Assembly: GCA_030841085.1 (NCBI GenBank)
Contig: JAVEDP010000039.1
Span: forward strand, 1-64,000
DNA: 64,000 bases
Reading direction: 5' to 3'
DNA from: Pyrinomonadaceae bacterium
GTDB taxonomy: Bacteria; Acidobacteriota; Blastocatellia; Pyrinomonadales; Pyrinomonadaceae
In this document: in pieces, positions 8,990 to 17,603 of the stretch
Numbering within the stretch: the stretch's first letter is position 1
Layout of the letters: every line of letters starts with the position of its first letter
Notes under the pieces: generated by a model
What the model saw: the letters and a program-made list of their open reading frames with translations, nothing else
Told to the model about the DNA's origin: nothing
Databases searched by the model: none
Program-made: the position numbers and the translations under genes

Positions 8990-9014
8990 CAACTAACACC
9001 GATTCGCGCGCGGC

Positions 9015-11363
9015 ATGTCAGCAAAAACTATCTTAAGCTTTGTCCTCAGCTTGTTCTGCTCCTGGTTGATTGTTGCAGATTCTCTTTCAACAGTGCGCGC
9101 CAACGAGGCCGCGCCCTGCTCGCAACTACGCGGACGAGTGCTCGATCCGAATCGTGCCGTAATTGCGGGTGCGCGAATTACAGCCATGCGAAAAGGCATA
9201 GCCGCCTCCTCTGCTCTAACCAATGCCAACGGCGAGTTTTCACTGTCGCTCGAACCTGGCGAGTACACACTGCAAATTTCTGCTGAAGGGTTTGCCGAAT
9301 CTCTTGTAAGCGTCCGGTCAATGCCCACCACCTTTGAGCCGGTAGAGATTCTCATGCAGCTTGTCGGCTACAACGCCATCGTGACAGTGACAGACATGGC
9401 TGGCGTGGGTACCTCCGCGATCAGCAGTGCCACCAAAACCTTAACGCCGCTGCGCGACCTACCACAGTCCATCAGCGTAGTGTCGCGAGAAGCGATTAGG
9501 AACCAGTCAATGCAAAGTATTGCCGATGTGGTCCGCTATGTTCCGGGAGTCACAGCTATCCAGGGAGAAAACAATCGCGATCAAGTTGTGATAAGAGGTA
9601 ACAGCTCGTCTGCTGATTTTTTTGTCGACGGTGTGCGCGACGACGTTCAGTATTATCGCGACCTCTATAACCTTGATCGCGTAGAGGCTTTGAAGGGACC
9701 CAACGCCATGATCTTTGGGCGCGGCGGTGGTGGTGGAGTAATAAATCGAGTCACCAAACAAGCAGGCTTCGCGTCGTTGGGTGAGTTAACATTTCAAGGC
9801 GGTGCCTTTGGGAACCGACGCCTTGCGGGAGATTTTGATCGCCCGATCAACGATCGAATCGCTTTCCGCTTTAATGGTGTGTACGAAAGGTCCGGCAGCT
9901 TTCGTGAACATGTCGATCTGGAACGCGGAGGGCTCAATCCGAAACTTACGATTGTTGCCGGCAAGCAAACACAAGTCAGACTGTCCTACGAATATTTCCG
10001 CGATAAGCGCACCGCGGATCGCGGAATTCCTTCCTATCGTGGCCGACCTTCTGACGCCCGCATCTCAACTTTCTTTGGCAATCCCAACTCAAGTTTCGTT
10101 CACGCGCGCGTAAATCTTGCCTCAACGATTGTCGATCATCAGATCGGTAAACTGAATATTCGTAACCACACGCTGTTCGGTGACTATGACCGCAGTTACC
10201 AAAACTTTGTTCCTGGTTCAGTCAATGCCGATGAGACTCGTGTCAATCTTTCTGCTTACAACAACGCGACACGACGCCGCAATATCTTCAATCAAACTGA
10301 TCTGACTTACGCGGCGAAGACTGGCCCGCTGCGTCACACGCTTCTGGCGGGAACGGAATTCGGGCGCCAGCTATCGCATAACTTTCGCAACACCGGATTT
10401 TTCAACAATGCCGCAACTACAATCAGCGTTGAGTTCGCCGCGCCTACAATCAACACCCCAGTGACTTTTCGGCAGAACGTTACCGACGCTGACAATCGTG
10501 TCCAGGCCAATATCGTTGCCACATACGCGCAGGATCAAATCAAGCTGTCGCGGAAAGTTCAGTTGCTTGCGGGGATACGATTCGATCACTTCAATCTAAA
10601 ATTTCACAACAACAGAAACGGCGAAAACTTCAACCGCACGGATAATCTCCTGTCACCGCGCGCGGGCATTGTATTCAAGCCGGTTGAGCCATTATCGCTG
10701 TACGGTAGTTACAGCATTTCATATTTGCCCAGTTCAGGCGATCAGTTCTCGGCGCTGACCGCCAGTACGCAAACGCTCGAACCCGAAAAATTTACCAACT
10801 ACGAATTCGGCGCGAAGTGGGATATCGGCCAGGCACTTTCATTGACGACTGCCGTCTATCGATTAGCTCGCACGAACACGCGGGCGAACGATCCGAACGA
10901 TCCGACAAAAATCGTTCAGACTGGCAGCCAGCGCACCAGCGGCTTTGAAACAGGCCTGAACGGCAGCGTCACTCGATCCTGGAATGTGCTGGGAGGGTAT
11001 GCCTATCAAAACGCGCGTATTACCAGTCCGACCATCGCCGCGCCAGCAGGGGCACGAATTGCACAAGTTCCACGTCACACATTTTCGCTTTGGAACAACT
11101 ACCGTTTCGACGGGAAGTGGGCCGCCGGTCTGGGTCTCATTCATCGGTCCGATATGTACGCGGCGATTGACGATCGTGTAGTTCTGCCCAGCTACAACCG
11201 AGCGGATGCCGCCGTGTTTTACACCATCAACGACAACTTGGCGCTCCAGACTAATTTCGAGAACCTGATGAACAAAAAATATTTCATCAATGCAGACGGC
11301 AACGACAACATCTTACCAGGCTCGCCGCGCGCTGTTCGCTTCGCTCTCTCCTGGAAGTTCTAA
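9015..11363 (+). CDS. TonB-dependent siderophore receptor
   Basis: 782-aa outer-membrane receptor for ferric siderophore uptake. A signal peptide (residues 1-30) is followed by a carboxypeptidase-regulatory-like beta-sandwich (~38-115, LRGRVLDPNRAVIAGARITA). The plug domain follows (TLTPLRDLPQSISVVSREAI, VRYVPGVTAIQGENNRDQ, RGNSSSADFFVDGVRDD, ALKGPNAMIFGRGGGGGVIN). The rest is a long beta-barrel ending in FALSWKF with a terminal aromatic, as expected for BAM insertion. The plug pattern matches the Fiu/FhuE/FcuA siderophore branch rather than the SusC branch. It stands alone behind a promoter with a Fur-like operator. The ligand cannot be told from sequence. Confidence 0.92.
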   Translation: MSAKTILSFVLSLFCSWLIVADSLSTVRANEAAPCSQLRGRVLDPNRAVIAGARITAMRKGIAASSALTNANGEFSLSLEPGEYTLQISAEGFAESLVSVRSMPTTFEPVEILMQLVGYNAIVTVTDMAGVGTSAISSATKTLTPLRDLPQSISVVSREAIRNQSMQSIADVVRYVPGVTAIQGENNRDQVVIRGNSSSADFFVDGVRDDVQYYRDLYNLDRVEALKGPNAMIFGRGGGGGVINRVTKQAGFASLGELTFQGGAFGNRRLAGDFDRPINDRIAFRFNGVYERSGSFREHVDLERGGLNPKLTIVAGKQTQVRLSYEYFRDKRTADRGIPSYRGRPSDARISTFFGNPNSSFVHARVNLASTIVDHQIGKLNIRNHTLFGDYDRSYQNFVPGSVNADETRVNLSAYNNATRRRNIFNQTDLTYAAKTGPLRHTLLAGTEFGRQLSHNFRNTGFFNNAATTISVEFAAPTINTPVTFRQNVTDADNRVQANIVATYAQDQIKLSRKVQLLAGIRFDHFNLKFHNNRNGENFNRTDNLLSPRAGIVFKPVEPLSLYGSYSISYLPSSGDQFSALTASTQTLEPEKFTNYEFGAKWDIGQALSLTTAVYRLARTNTRANDPNDPTKIVQTGSQRTSGFETGLNGSVTRSWNVLGGYAYQNARITSPTIAAPAGARIAQVPRHTFSLWNNYRFDGKWAAGLGLIHRSDMYAAIDDRVVLPSYNRADAAVFYTINDNLALQTNFENLMNKKYFINADGNDNILPGSPRAVRFALSWKF

Positions 11364-11423
11364 TTCGCACCTTGTTCGTGTCAAGCATAAGCGCAAGCAT
11401 CGCAACAATCACGTTCAGGCGCA

Positions 11424-11453
11424 TTACGATAAACAAAGTCATTGCGCTATAAT
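11424..11453 (+). promoter_or_regulatory. Probable promoter of the DksA/TraR gene
   Basis: A perfect -10 TATAAT at 11448-11453 is preceded at 18 bp by TTACGA (11424-11429), a moderate -35. Transcription would start near 11460, about 35 nt before the ATG, and the message would carry an AAGGGGAAC ribosome site. Confidence 0.5.
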
Positions 11454-11494
11454 CCGGAACTCCTAAAACAGAGGAAAGCAAACAAGGGGAACAA

Positions 11495-11869
11495 ATGCAG
11501 CCTGAGAAACTAGCGCGCTTCAAAACCATATTGCTCGCCGCACTGCAACAGCACACGGAACATGTACGGGACGATCAGGCCGCGGCGCTCGAACTATCTG
11601 ACGACGGCGTAAAAGACACCGTCGATATGTCGTTAATGGATGTGAATAAAGAGATGGCGCTGCGCCTGGGCGAACGCGAATCGCAAATGATCGCCGATAT
11701 AGATCAGGCGCTGTTACGAATTGAAGAAGGTTCTTATGGTAAGTGCGCGCGCTGCGGTAACTTGATTGACGAGCGTCGCCTCGAAGCCCTGCCTACCGCC
11801 CGCTACGATGCCGCCTGCCAGGCGATTATCGAAGCCGCCAACGGTGAAGACGAACACTCGACCCTTTAG
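11495..11869 (+). CDS. DksA/TraR-family zinc-finger regulator
   Basis: 124-aa protein with an N-terminal helical hairpin (residues ~1-80, including LALELSDDGVKDTVDMS-like acidic sequence at the coiled-coil tip) and a C-terminal zinc-finger region, YGKCARCGNLIDERRLEALP. Family members bind in the RNA-polymerase secondary channel and tune transcription with ppGpp. The first CxxC pair is intact, but the second pair is reduced to a single Cys (DAACQAI), so the finger may be degenerate. An AAGGGG site precedes the ATG. Its TAG stop is the first base triplet of an inverted heptamer array. Confidence 0.85.
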   Translation: MQPEKLARFKTILLAALQQHTEHVRDDQAAALELSDDGVKDTVDMSLMDVNKEMALRLGERESQMIADIDQALLRIEEGSYGKCARCGNLIDERRLEALPTARYDAACQAIIEAANGEDEHSTL

Positions 11870-12024
11870 TCCAAAGTCCAACGTCCAAAGTCCAATGTCT
11901 GTCTAGCGAAGGCTGAAGCTTCGCCGGAGAATTCGCTTGCAACGAAACGTTATCAAGCTTGCAATGCAAAGAATGTTGTTTCGCGCAAACAGACATTGGA
12001 CATTCGACTTTGGACTTTGGACTA
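11867..12024. repeat. Inverted heptamer arrays joining two convergent genes
   Basis: A 35-bp arm at 11867-11901, made of seven-base units AGTCCAA/CGTCCAA, recurs in reverse complement at 11990-12024 with 32 of 35 matches. The first arm begins exactly with the TAG of the DksA/TraR gene and the second ends exactly with the TAG of xerC on the other strand. The 88-bp centre includes a small hairpin GCGAAG-N7-CTTCGC. The pair could act as a two-way terminator. Confidence 0.88.
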
Positions 12025-12942
12025 GGCTTTGGGGTGCGCCTTGTCGTAAACCTGAATCAATTTTTCCATGGAAACGTGAGTATAGATTTGTGTGGTTGAG
12101 AGTCGCGCATGCCCCAGCAGTTCCTGGATATCGCGCAGGTCGGCGCCGCTGTCCAGCAGATGTGTGGCAAAGGAGTGACGCAGCGCGTGGGGGCTGATAT
12201 CGTGTCGTTCAGCGCAGATGTTGATGTGTTTGCCCACCATTCGGCCCACCGACCGCGTAGTAATTCTGGTTCCCTGGTAATTTAGAAAGAGCGCTTCCGG
12301 TTCGCGTACCGAAATCGGCGCGGCATCCAAGAGCTTGTCGCGAATATCCAGATAGGTGCGCAAAGCATCGAGGGCCGGCTCACCAAACGGCACGATGCGC
12401 TCTTTGCGCCGCTTGCCTATCACGCGAATCAATCTATTCTTGAAATCAATGTGGCCGAGATTCATCTTGGTCAACTCGGCCACGCGCACGCCCGTCGCAT
12501 ACATCAACTCCAGCATGGCCCGATCCCTTTTGCCAAGATCGGTTGCCACGTCCGGCGTTTCAATAAATCTGATTGCTTCTTCGATCGATAGGTGTACCGG
12601 CAGTTTCTTTTCCAGGCGTGGTGTGGCCACGAGTTTTGCGGCATTCATTTCCAGCACACCTTCGCGCACCAGGAATTGGAAGAAAGTGCGCAACGCAGCC
12701 AGCTTGCGCGCGATTGAAGACTTCTTCTTTTGTGCATCGTGAAGCGTGGATAACCATTCGCGAATGGTAATGTGATCTATCGCCGCCAACGCGGGAGTCC
12801 TTCTCTTCCCTGTTTTCGGATGCGCCGGCGCAAGATAATCCTGGAACTGTTCAAGATCGCTCTGGTAATTGCGTAGGGTGTGCTCGCTGACGTTGCGTTC
12901 GTAACGCAGGTGCTCGAGAAACTGTGTTAGAAGGTCATCCAT
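12022..12942 (-). CDS. xerC: Tyrosine recombinase XerC/XerD
   Basis: 306-aa site-specific recombinase that resolves chromosome dimers at dif during division. An N-terminal SAM-like DNA-binding domain ([19 protein letters not shown]) is followed by the catalytic domain with Arg153 (ATGVRVAEL), a Lys near 177 ([11 protein letters not shown]), His252-x2-Arg255 ([12 protein letters not shown]), His278 ([10 protein letters not shown]) and the nucleophile Tyr287 (QIYTHV). No phage or integron genes surround it, so a housekeeping Xer role is likely; C versus D cannot be settled. The next upstream gene ends 15 bp before its start. Confidence 0.92.
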   Translation of the reverse strand: MDDLLTQFLEHLRYERNVSEHTLRNYQSDLEQFQDYLAPAHPKTGKRRTPALAAIDHITIREWLSTLHDAQKKKSSIARKLAALRTFFQFLVREGVLEMNAAKLVATPRLEKKLPVHLSIEEAIRFIETPDVATDLGKRDRAMLELMYATGVRVAELTKMNLGHIDFKNRLIRVIGKRRKERIVPFGEPALDALRTYLDIRDKLLDAAPISVREPEALFLNYQGTRITTRSVGRMVGKHINICAERHDISPHALRHSFATHLLDSGADLRDIQELLGHARLSTTQIYTHVSMEKLIQVYDKAHPKA

Positions 12943-12957
12943 ACGCGAAGAGTACTT

Positions 12958-13290
12958 TTACTCGCCATGACAAACAGCGTAGACGCTGATCAAAACTACT
13001 TCTTCTCGTTCCAATGCCCGCTGAGCCGCGCTCCTCACCCAGTCGACGTATTGTGCGATAGCTAGTCGATCTCGGGCCCACAAAAGTGGAGCGTCGGAAA
13101 AGAGGATGTTGATTTTGTCGGTGAAAATGGCTCCGTCAAGGGAGCGGTATTGGCCCGAGGCTGGCACTTGCGTACATCCACCGAACGCATAGCTAAGTTC
13201 AGTCGCCAGTTCCTTAAGCAAGTCACGATACGCCACATCCGAGGGATCAGGAATGAAGATCTCGATGCGTACCTTTTCGGACAGCGGCAA
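12958..13290 (-). CDS. Hypothetical protein, partner of a 51-aa upstream gene
   Basis: 110-aa soluble protein, not recognised. It begins MPLSEKVRIEIFIPD and contains LLKELATELSYAFGGCTQVPASGQYRSLDG and a helix-rich C-terminus (RDRLAIAQYVDWVRSAAQRAL). The pattern, a small single-domain protein whose TTG start (13290) sits inside a tiny upstream ORF with GGGAG before it, suggests a toxin-antitoxin-like pair. Function is unknown. Confidence 0.6.
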   Translation of the reverse strand: MPLSEKVRIEIFIPDPSDVAYRDLLKELATELSYAFGGCTQVPASGQYRSLDGAIFTDKINILFSDAPLLWARDRLAIAQYVDWVRSAAQRALEREEVVLISVYAVCHGE

Positions 13291-13402
13291 TGAATTTCTC
13301 CCTGCGTTTTGGGAATGACTTCATTCGCTCCAACGCTTCCTCGCGGGCTACTTTTTCTCGCTTTGGGCGCTCGGGCTTCGGTCGTTTCTTTAGTTCTTTC
13401 AT
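13247..13402 (-). CDS. 51-aa charged protein, candidate antitoxin or leader of the pair
   Basis: Read from ATG 13402 to TGA 13247, this ORF encodes a 51-residue basic/acidic helix: MKELKKRPKPERPKREK, then REEALERMKSFPKRREKF and an IAAVRKGTHRDLHS tail. It overlaps the following 110-aa gene by 44 bp in another frame, which usually reflects coupled translation. The strong charge periodicity and coding-like overlap make chance less likely. No family was recognised with confidence. Confidence 0.55.
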   Translation of the reverse strand: MKELKKRPKPERPKREKVAREEALERMKSFPKRREKFIAAVRKGTHRDLHS

Positions 13403-13506
13403 TGGTTTCTCTTCTAGGGCCAATCTACCATCTTGTCAAGACCGATTCCGAAGGAGGTTTGTTAGTTTGCCTGTCAACTTTTTACAAGATTATTGGCATT
13501 GCGAGT

Positions 13507-14652
13507 TCACCCATCATTTGTCGCAACGTTCGACGGCTTCGGCGAATAATAGCCCTTGCGCGCGCGAACTCGCACGTCTTTTCTCGCCTTCACTCGAAGA
13601 TCGATCAAGTGGAAACGGCCGTCGCGCCGTTCTTCTCCGGGATAGAAACTAAGAACATATTGCTGGGCCAGGTCCGCGGCGATTTGTTGGAAGGCAACAT
13701 CCAAATCATTGGTCGTCTTAGGAACGTAGACTGCGCCGCCCGTCTGACCGGACAGTTGTTCCATGCGTCGCTCGGCCGCCAGGGCGCGCAGATTTGCGCC
13801 TTCGTAAAGTCCGGTTTGCACAATGAAAATCTGGCAGTCATCCGCGAGCACCTGCCGAATCGTAGTCTCGAAATCATTTCTGCTCGTCGTCTCCACGCCA
13901 TCGGAAACGATTACCAGCACGCGCCGTCCGGTGTAGGGACGCAGATAGGCGGCGGCCTCAATGATGGCATCGAAAAGTGAGGTGGAGCCTTCGGGCCTGG
14001 CAAAGCTTTCGATGGTCCGCTCGAGTAACGAAACATCTTTCGTCAACGGCTGGGCCAGGTAATTGTCCGACCCGATCGAAAAAATTGCGGCTTCATCTAC
14101 AGGTCTCATGACCTTGCGGAAAAAATGTTTTGCGGCTTGCTTTTCAAACTCGCGCGCGAAATCGATGCTGCCGCTGTTATCAAACAACATCGCCATGCGC
14201 ACATTCGTTTCCGTACGCGTCAGGTCGCTGATATTCCGCAACTGACCGTCCACGCGCAATTCAAAGTCCTCCAGCCGCAGTCCGGTGAGCGCGATGCCGC
14301 GAGCATCAAACACCGAAACAGGAATGGGCACGAGATTCGAACTAACCCGCACAATGTCTGTGGAATCGATTTCACCGTTTGCTTTGTCAGCGGATGAAGG
14401 CGGCGTCTTATTTGGAATCGCAGGCGGTGAAGGCTCGGCAACCGGGCCGGCCGATGTTTGCGGCTTCTTCGTGGCAGACTTTGAGGCTGGTTTTTTGAGC
14501 CGGCCTGATTGCGCAGCCAGGTTTAGTCCACTAAAACAAAACAGCAGACACGCGCTTGAAAGAACGCAGATGCTTCGCGACGCGAGCCTCTTTAGACGGA
14601 AGCTTGCAGCGCCGGTTCTCGATTCTGAATTTGCTGAAGCCAAGCGTCCCAT
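13507..14652 (-). CDS. Secreted VWFA-domain protein of the acidobacterial type
   Basis: 381-aa exported protein. A hydrophobic signal segment (ICVLSSACLLFCFSGLNLAA, about residues 28-47) is followed by a Pro/Ser/Lys-rich linker and a VWFA-related domain with the metal-site motif FDNSGSID (D-x-S-x-S) near residue 157, plus VLVIVSDGVETTS. This matches the VWFA-related family expanded in Acidobacteria (TIGR03436-like). A role in surface or periplasmic protein binding is inferred. The only ATG (14652) lies 61 bp inside trmFO, so the two are translationally linked or the true start is a later rare codon. Confidence 0.85.
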   Translation of the reverse strand: MGRLASANSESRTGAASFRLKRLASRSICVLSSACLLFCFSGLNLAAQSGRLKKPASKSATKKPQTSAGPVAEPSPPAIPNKTPPSSADKANGEIDSTDIVRVSSNLVPIPVSVFDARGIALTGLRLEDFELRVDGQLRNISDLTRTETNVRMAMLFDNSGSIDFAREFEKQAAKHFFRKVMRPVDEAAIFSIGSDNYLAQPLTKDVSLLERTIESFARPEGSTSLFDAIIEAAAYLRPYTGRRVLVIVSDGVETTSRNDFETTIRQVLADDCQIFIVQTGLYEGANLRALAAERRMEQLSGQTGGAVYVPKTTNDLDVAFQQIAADLAQQYVLSFYPGEERRDGRFHLIDLRVKARKDVRVRARKGYYSPKPSNVATNDG

Positions 14653-15941
14653 TCTTTCAAAGCCAGATTTACTTGCAGTTCGTGCCGATCGCGTTTGCGC
14701 CGAACGCGCCGTCGCTGGTCGTCTGATAGCGGCTCGAGCAAAGCGAAGGTAATGTTAACCGGCTGAAAGTTTTTCGTTTCGGCTCGCGAAACATAACGCG
14801 CCAGTGCGCCGACTGCGCTCAATCCGGGTGCTCGAATTAGATCAACCCCCAAAGCCCACCTTGCCGCATTTACTCCCGCCAGCCAACCCATCGCAACCGA
14901 TTCGACATAGCCTTCGACGCCGGTAATCTGCCCGGCAAAAAATATATTTGGCCGCTCGCGCATTTGCATGGTCGCGGCCAGCACACGCGGCGAGCAAATG
15001 TACGTGTTGCGATGAATCTGGCCAAACTGAAGAAACTCCGCGCGCTCCATTCCCGGAATCAATCGCAGCACGCGCGCCTGTTCGCCGTAACGTAGATGAT
15101 TCTGAAAGCCAACCAGGCTGTATGCGTCGGCCATTAAATTTTCCTGCCGCAACTGCACCGCCGCGTAAGGCTGGCGGCCAGTGCGCGGATCCACCAGACC
15201 GACTGGCTTCATCGGACCAAAGCGCGGCGTATCCACACCGCGTCGCGCCAATTCTTCAATCGGCAGACAAGCTTCAAACCAACGGGTGTCTTCAAAGCGC
15301 TGCAAGGGAACACTATGGGCATTGATCAGCGCCTCGTAAAATATCGCGTACTGCTCCTCATTAAACGGGCAGTTCAGGTAGTCATCGCCGCCTTTGCCGT
15401 AACGCGCGGCGAGAAATGCGATCGAACGATCAACCGAATCGGCCGCGACAATCGGCGCTATCGCATCATAAAAGTAAAGTTGATCGCTGCCGGTGATCTT
15501 CATTATCTCGGCGGTCAACGCATCAGACGATAGCGGTCCGGTAGCAATGATCGTTATTTCATCCTCGCGAATCTCTTTCGCTTCTTCCCGGACCAACTCG
15601 ATATTCCGATTCCTTTCAATTTTCTCGGTAACTAAGGCCGCGAACTTTTGCCGGTCGACAGCCAGCGCGGCCCCGGCAGGAACTTTCGTGGCGGCTGCGA
15701 CTTCCATTACGAGCGAACCGGCGCGACGCAGCTCCTCCTTTAATAAATAGGGAGCCGAGCCTGGTTCGTCTGACTTCAGCGAATTTGAACAAACAATCTC
15801 CGCGAGTTTGTCCGTGCGATGCGCCGGCGTTTGTTTGAGCGGCCGCATTTCAAATAAGCGCACTTGAGCACCGGCGCGCGCCGCTTGCCACGCAGCCTCG
15901 ACACCCGCCAGTCCACCGCCGATTACGTTGATTTTTTTCAT
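14592..15941 (-). CDS. trmFO: Folate-dependent tRNA (uracil-54-C5)-methyltransferase
   Basis: Flavoprotein that makes ribothymidine at position 54 of the tRNA T-loop using methylenetetrahydrofolate. The FAD-binding GxGxxG appears as VIGGGLAGVEAAWQAA at the N-terminus. Family motifs LFEMRP, AEIVCSNSLKSD, and CPFNEEQYAIFYEAL follow, then GQITGVEGYVESVAMG near the C-terminus. I use ATG 15941 (MKKINVIGGGLAG) rather than the upstream TTG 15959 because the Rossmann motif starts immediately after it. Length 449 aa, normal for the family. Confidence 0.95.
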   Translation of the reverse strand: MKKINVIGGGLAGVEAAWQAARAGAQVRLFEMRPLKQTPAHRTDKLAEIVCSNSLKSDEPGSAPYLLKEELRRAGSLVMEVAAATKVPAGAALAVDRQKFAALVTEKIERNRNIELVREEAKEIREDEITIIATGPLSSDALTAEIMKITGSDQLYFYDAIAPIVAADSVDRSIAFLAARYGKGGDDYLNCPFNEEQYAIFYEALINAHSVPLQRFEDTRWFEACLPIEELARRGVDTPRFGPMKPVGLVDPRTGRQPYAAVQLRQENLMADAYSLVGFQNHLRYGEQARVLRLIPGMERAEFLQFGQIHRNTYICSPRVLAATMQMRERPNIFFAGQITGVEGYVESVAMGWLAGVNAARWALGVDLIRAPGLSAVGALARYVSRAETKNFQPVNITFALLEPLSDDQRRRVRRKRDRHELQVNLALKEWDAWLQQIQNREPALQASV

Positions 15942-16027
15942 TTGGAAACTGACCCGCAACTGTGATGGCTCTCAACCTGATGCGCTGAAAGTTTGTGGCG
16001 CTACCGTTGGGCCCTCCTATTATGGCC

Positions 16028-16040
16028 GAGGCTGTGCCTC
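16028..16040. repeat. Isolated GGC-TGT-GCC palindrome
   Basis: Single short palindrome GAGGCTGTGCCTC, the same core type (GGC-TNN-GCC) as the arrays at 17604, 28269, 41226 and 52564, lying between trmFO and the Lys-rich gene. Confidence 0.55.
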
Positions 16041-16076
16041 GCGACGGCGGCCGAGACGGCTGGGATCCCAGCAAAA

Positions 16077-16376
16077 TTATTTCTTCTTACTCTTCGCGGC
16101 GCGCTTTGTCGCGGCTCGCTTCGCAGGGACGGCTTTTACGCCTTCTTTCTTGCGCTTTTTCTCGACCTTTTTATGCGCGGCCGCGGTCACCTGCGCCACC
16201 CGTTCAGCCTGCGTCAATCTTTTGGCGACGCGTCCTTGTTGACTCGCGTGCTCCTGCTCGGTTATCTCGCCCTGATGCTTCTGGTACTCAAATTCGTTTA
16301 TTGTGTTTCCGGCGCCGACCTTGGCAACATCAAGGTTTCTCATTTGCTCTCTACCCATAATGCTCGTGTCCTCCAT
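16077..16376 (-). CDS. Small lysine-rich protein, unknown
   Basis: 99-aa protein. The N-terminal half (MGREQMRNLDVAKVGAG, INEFEYQKHQGEITEQEH) looks folded and is not low complexity. The C-terminal third is a Lys/Ala/Arg tail (KKVEKKRKKEG, AKRAATKRAAKSKKK) resembling histone-H1-like or nucleic-acid-binding tails. ATG 16376 is used; a second ATG seven codons later is also possible. DNA or RNA binding by the tail is inferred. It has no obvious operon partner. Confidence 0.6.
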   Translation of the reverse strand: MEDTSIMGREQMRNLDVAKVGAGNTINEFEYQKHQGEITEQEHASQQGRVAKRLTQAERVAQVTAAAHKKVEKKRKKEGVKAVPAKRAATKRAAKSKKK

Positions 16377-16393
16377 TTGTTATTCGCCTGCTT

Positions 16394-16481
16394 GTGCAAA
16401 GCAAACTGTTAGTTTGCGTTGGTTGTTAAGCCTTCAGTTTGAATGGCAGCGAACCACCGCAAACTAACAGTTTGCTTTACC
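16394..16481. repeat. Nested palindromic repeat upstream of tRNA-Thr
   Basis: GCAAACT-GTT-AGTTTGC (16401-16417) and GCAAACT-AAC-AGTTTGC (16459-16475) are each hairpins with a three-base loop. Together with flanking TTGGTT / AACCA they form an inverted pair around about 40 bp. The architecture matches the GGC-NNA-GCC arrays, with a different stem sequence. Confidence 0.75.
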
Positions 16482-16584
16482 AAATCAGGTCACCACTTTC
16501 TTGTTCGCCTGCTTGACACTCAAAAGCGCGCATTCGTATAGTGCAGACTCGTTCGCCAGCGCTCTCAAGCGAATGCAATCAGAA

Positions 16585-16660
16585 GCCGGCTTAGCTCAGT
16601 TGGTAGAGCGTCTGATTCGTAATTAGAAGGTCGCCGGTTCAACTCCGGCAGCCGGCTCCA
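16585..16660 (+). tRNA. tRNA-Thr (anticodon CGT) with encoded CCA
   Basis: A 76-nt cloverleaf: acceptor GCCGGCT pairs with AGCCGGC. The D-arm has AGCTCAGTTGGTAGAGC. Anticodon stem TCTGA/TTAGA (one G-T wobble) encloses TTCGTAA, anticodon CGT for ACG. T-arm GCCGGTTCAACTCCGGC follows, then discriminator T and CCA. It shares most of its 5' half with the tRNA-Thr at the window edge. Confidence 0.95.
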
Positions 16661-16723
16661 GCAAAATCCAACATTCCCCAACAGTATAGGTATCAATTTG
16701 AGAGGCGGCAAAGTCGAGCTGCT

Positions 16724-17559
16724 GTGCAATTGACTTCCCAACAACTGGCTGACTACAAGCGCGATGGATTCCTTGTGTTGGCAGACTTTGTGAGAGAAGC
16801 AGCTTGCGATGATTTGCGAGCCGTGCAGCGCAACTGGTTCATAATTTTGATCCGGGCGGCGTCGCTTCAATCTTTTCCACTCACGAACAGAACCGGCTTG
16901 CCAACGATTACTTTCTTGAGTCCGCCGCCAGGATTCACTTCTTCTTTGAAGAAGACGCGTTCATGCCTGAAGGCACACTGAAACAGAACAAGGAACAGTC
17001 GATTAACAAGATAGGGCACGCGCTTCACGATCTCGATCCGGTCTTCAATGAATTCTCGCGCACGCCGGAACTACAGCAACTTGCGGCGGATCTTCGTTTG
17101 GTCGATCCTCTTTTGCTTCAGTCAATGTACATCTTCAAGCAGCCGCGTATCGGTGGCGAAGTAATCTGTCATCAGGACAGCACTTTCCTTTACACCGAAC
17201 CGCAGAACATCGTCGGGCTTTGGTTTGCGCTGGAAGATGCCACGCTAGAAAACGGCTGCCTGTGGGCCATCCCCGGCGGACACAAGCTGGGATTGAAGCA
17301 GCGTTGGCGGCGAGGAGTATCAGGAATGCATTTCGAAACTTACGATTCAGAACCATGGCTCGAAGATCAATTGGTTCCGTTGGAAGTCAAAAAAGGAAGT
17401 CTTATCCTGCTTCATGGGCTGCTGCCTCACAAGAGTCTCGCCAATCGTTCCGCAAGATCGCGGCAGGCCTATACGCTTCATTTGATCGACGCCAGCAGTA
17501 ACTACCCCGCGGACAACTGGCTACAACGTCCGGCGCGCATGCCGCTGAAAAGCTTCTAA
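16724..17559 (+). pseudogene. Phytanoyl-CoA dioxygenase family gene with one frameshift
   Basis: The N-terminal part from GTG 16724 (LTSQQLADYKRDGFLVLADF) and the rest of the protein lie in two frames. After DLRA at about 16822 the frame must shift by one base to read AAQLVHNFDPGGVASIF, then IHFFFEEDAFMPEG and on to 17559. Restoring one base gives a continuous ~279-aa Fe(II)/2-oxoglutarate dioxygenase with HQD (ICHQDSTFLYTEP) and a distal His (GLLPHKS) as metal ligands and a later Arg. The break is at GCCGTGC, so a dropped C in a short C run is the simplest cause, either a real mutation or a sequencing error. The substrate is unknown. Confidence 0.8.
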
Positions 17560-17603
17560 TACACTAACTGGCAACGAAATCATCTCGCTTAAGGAAGACT
17601 CTT

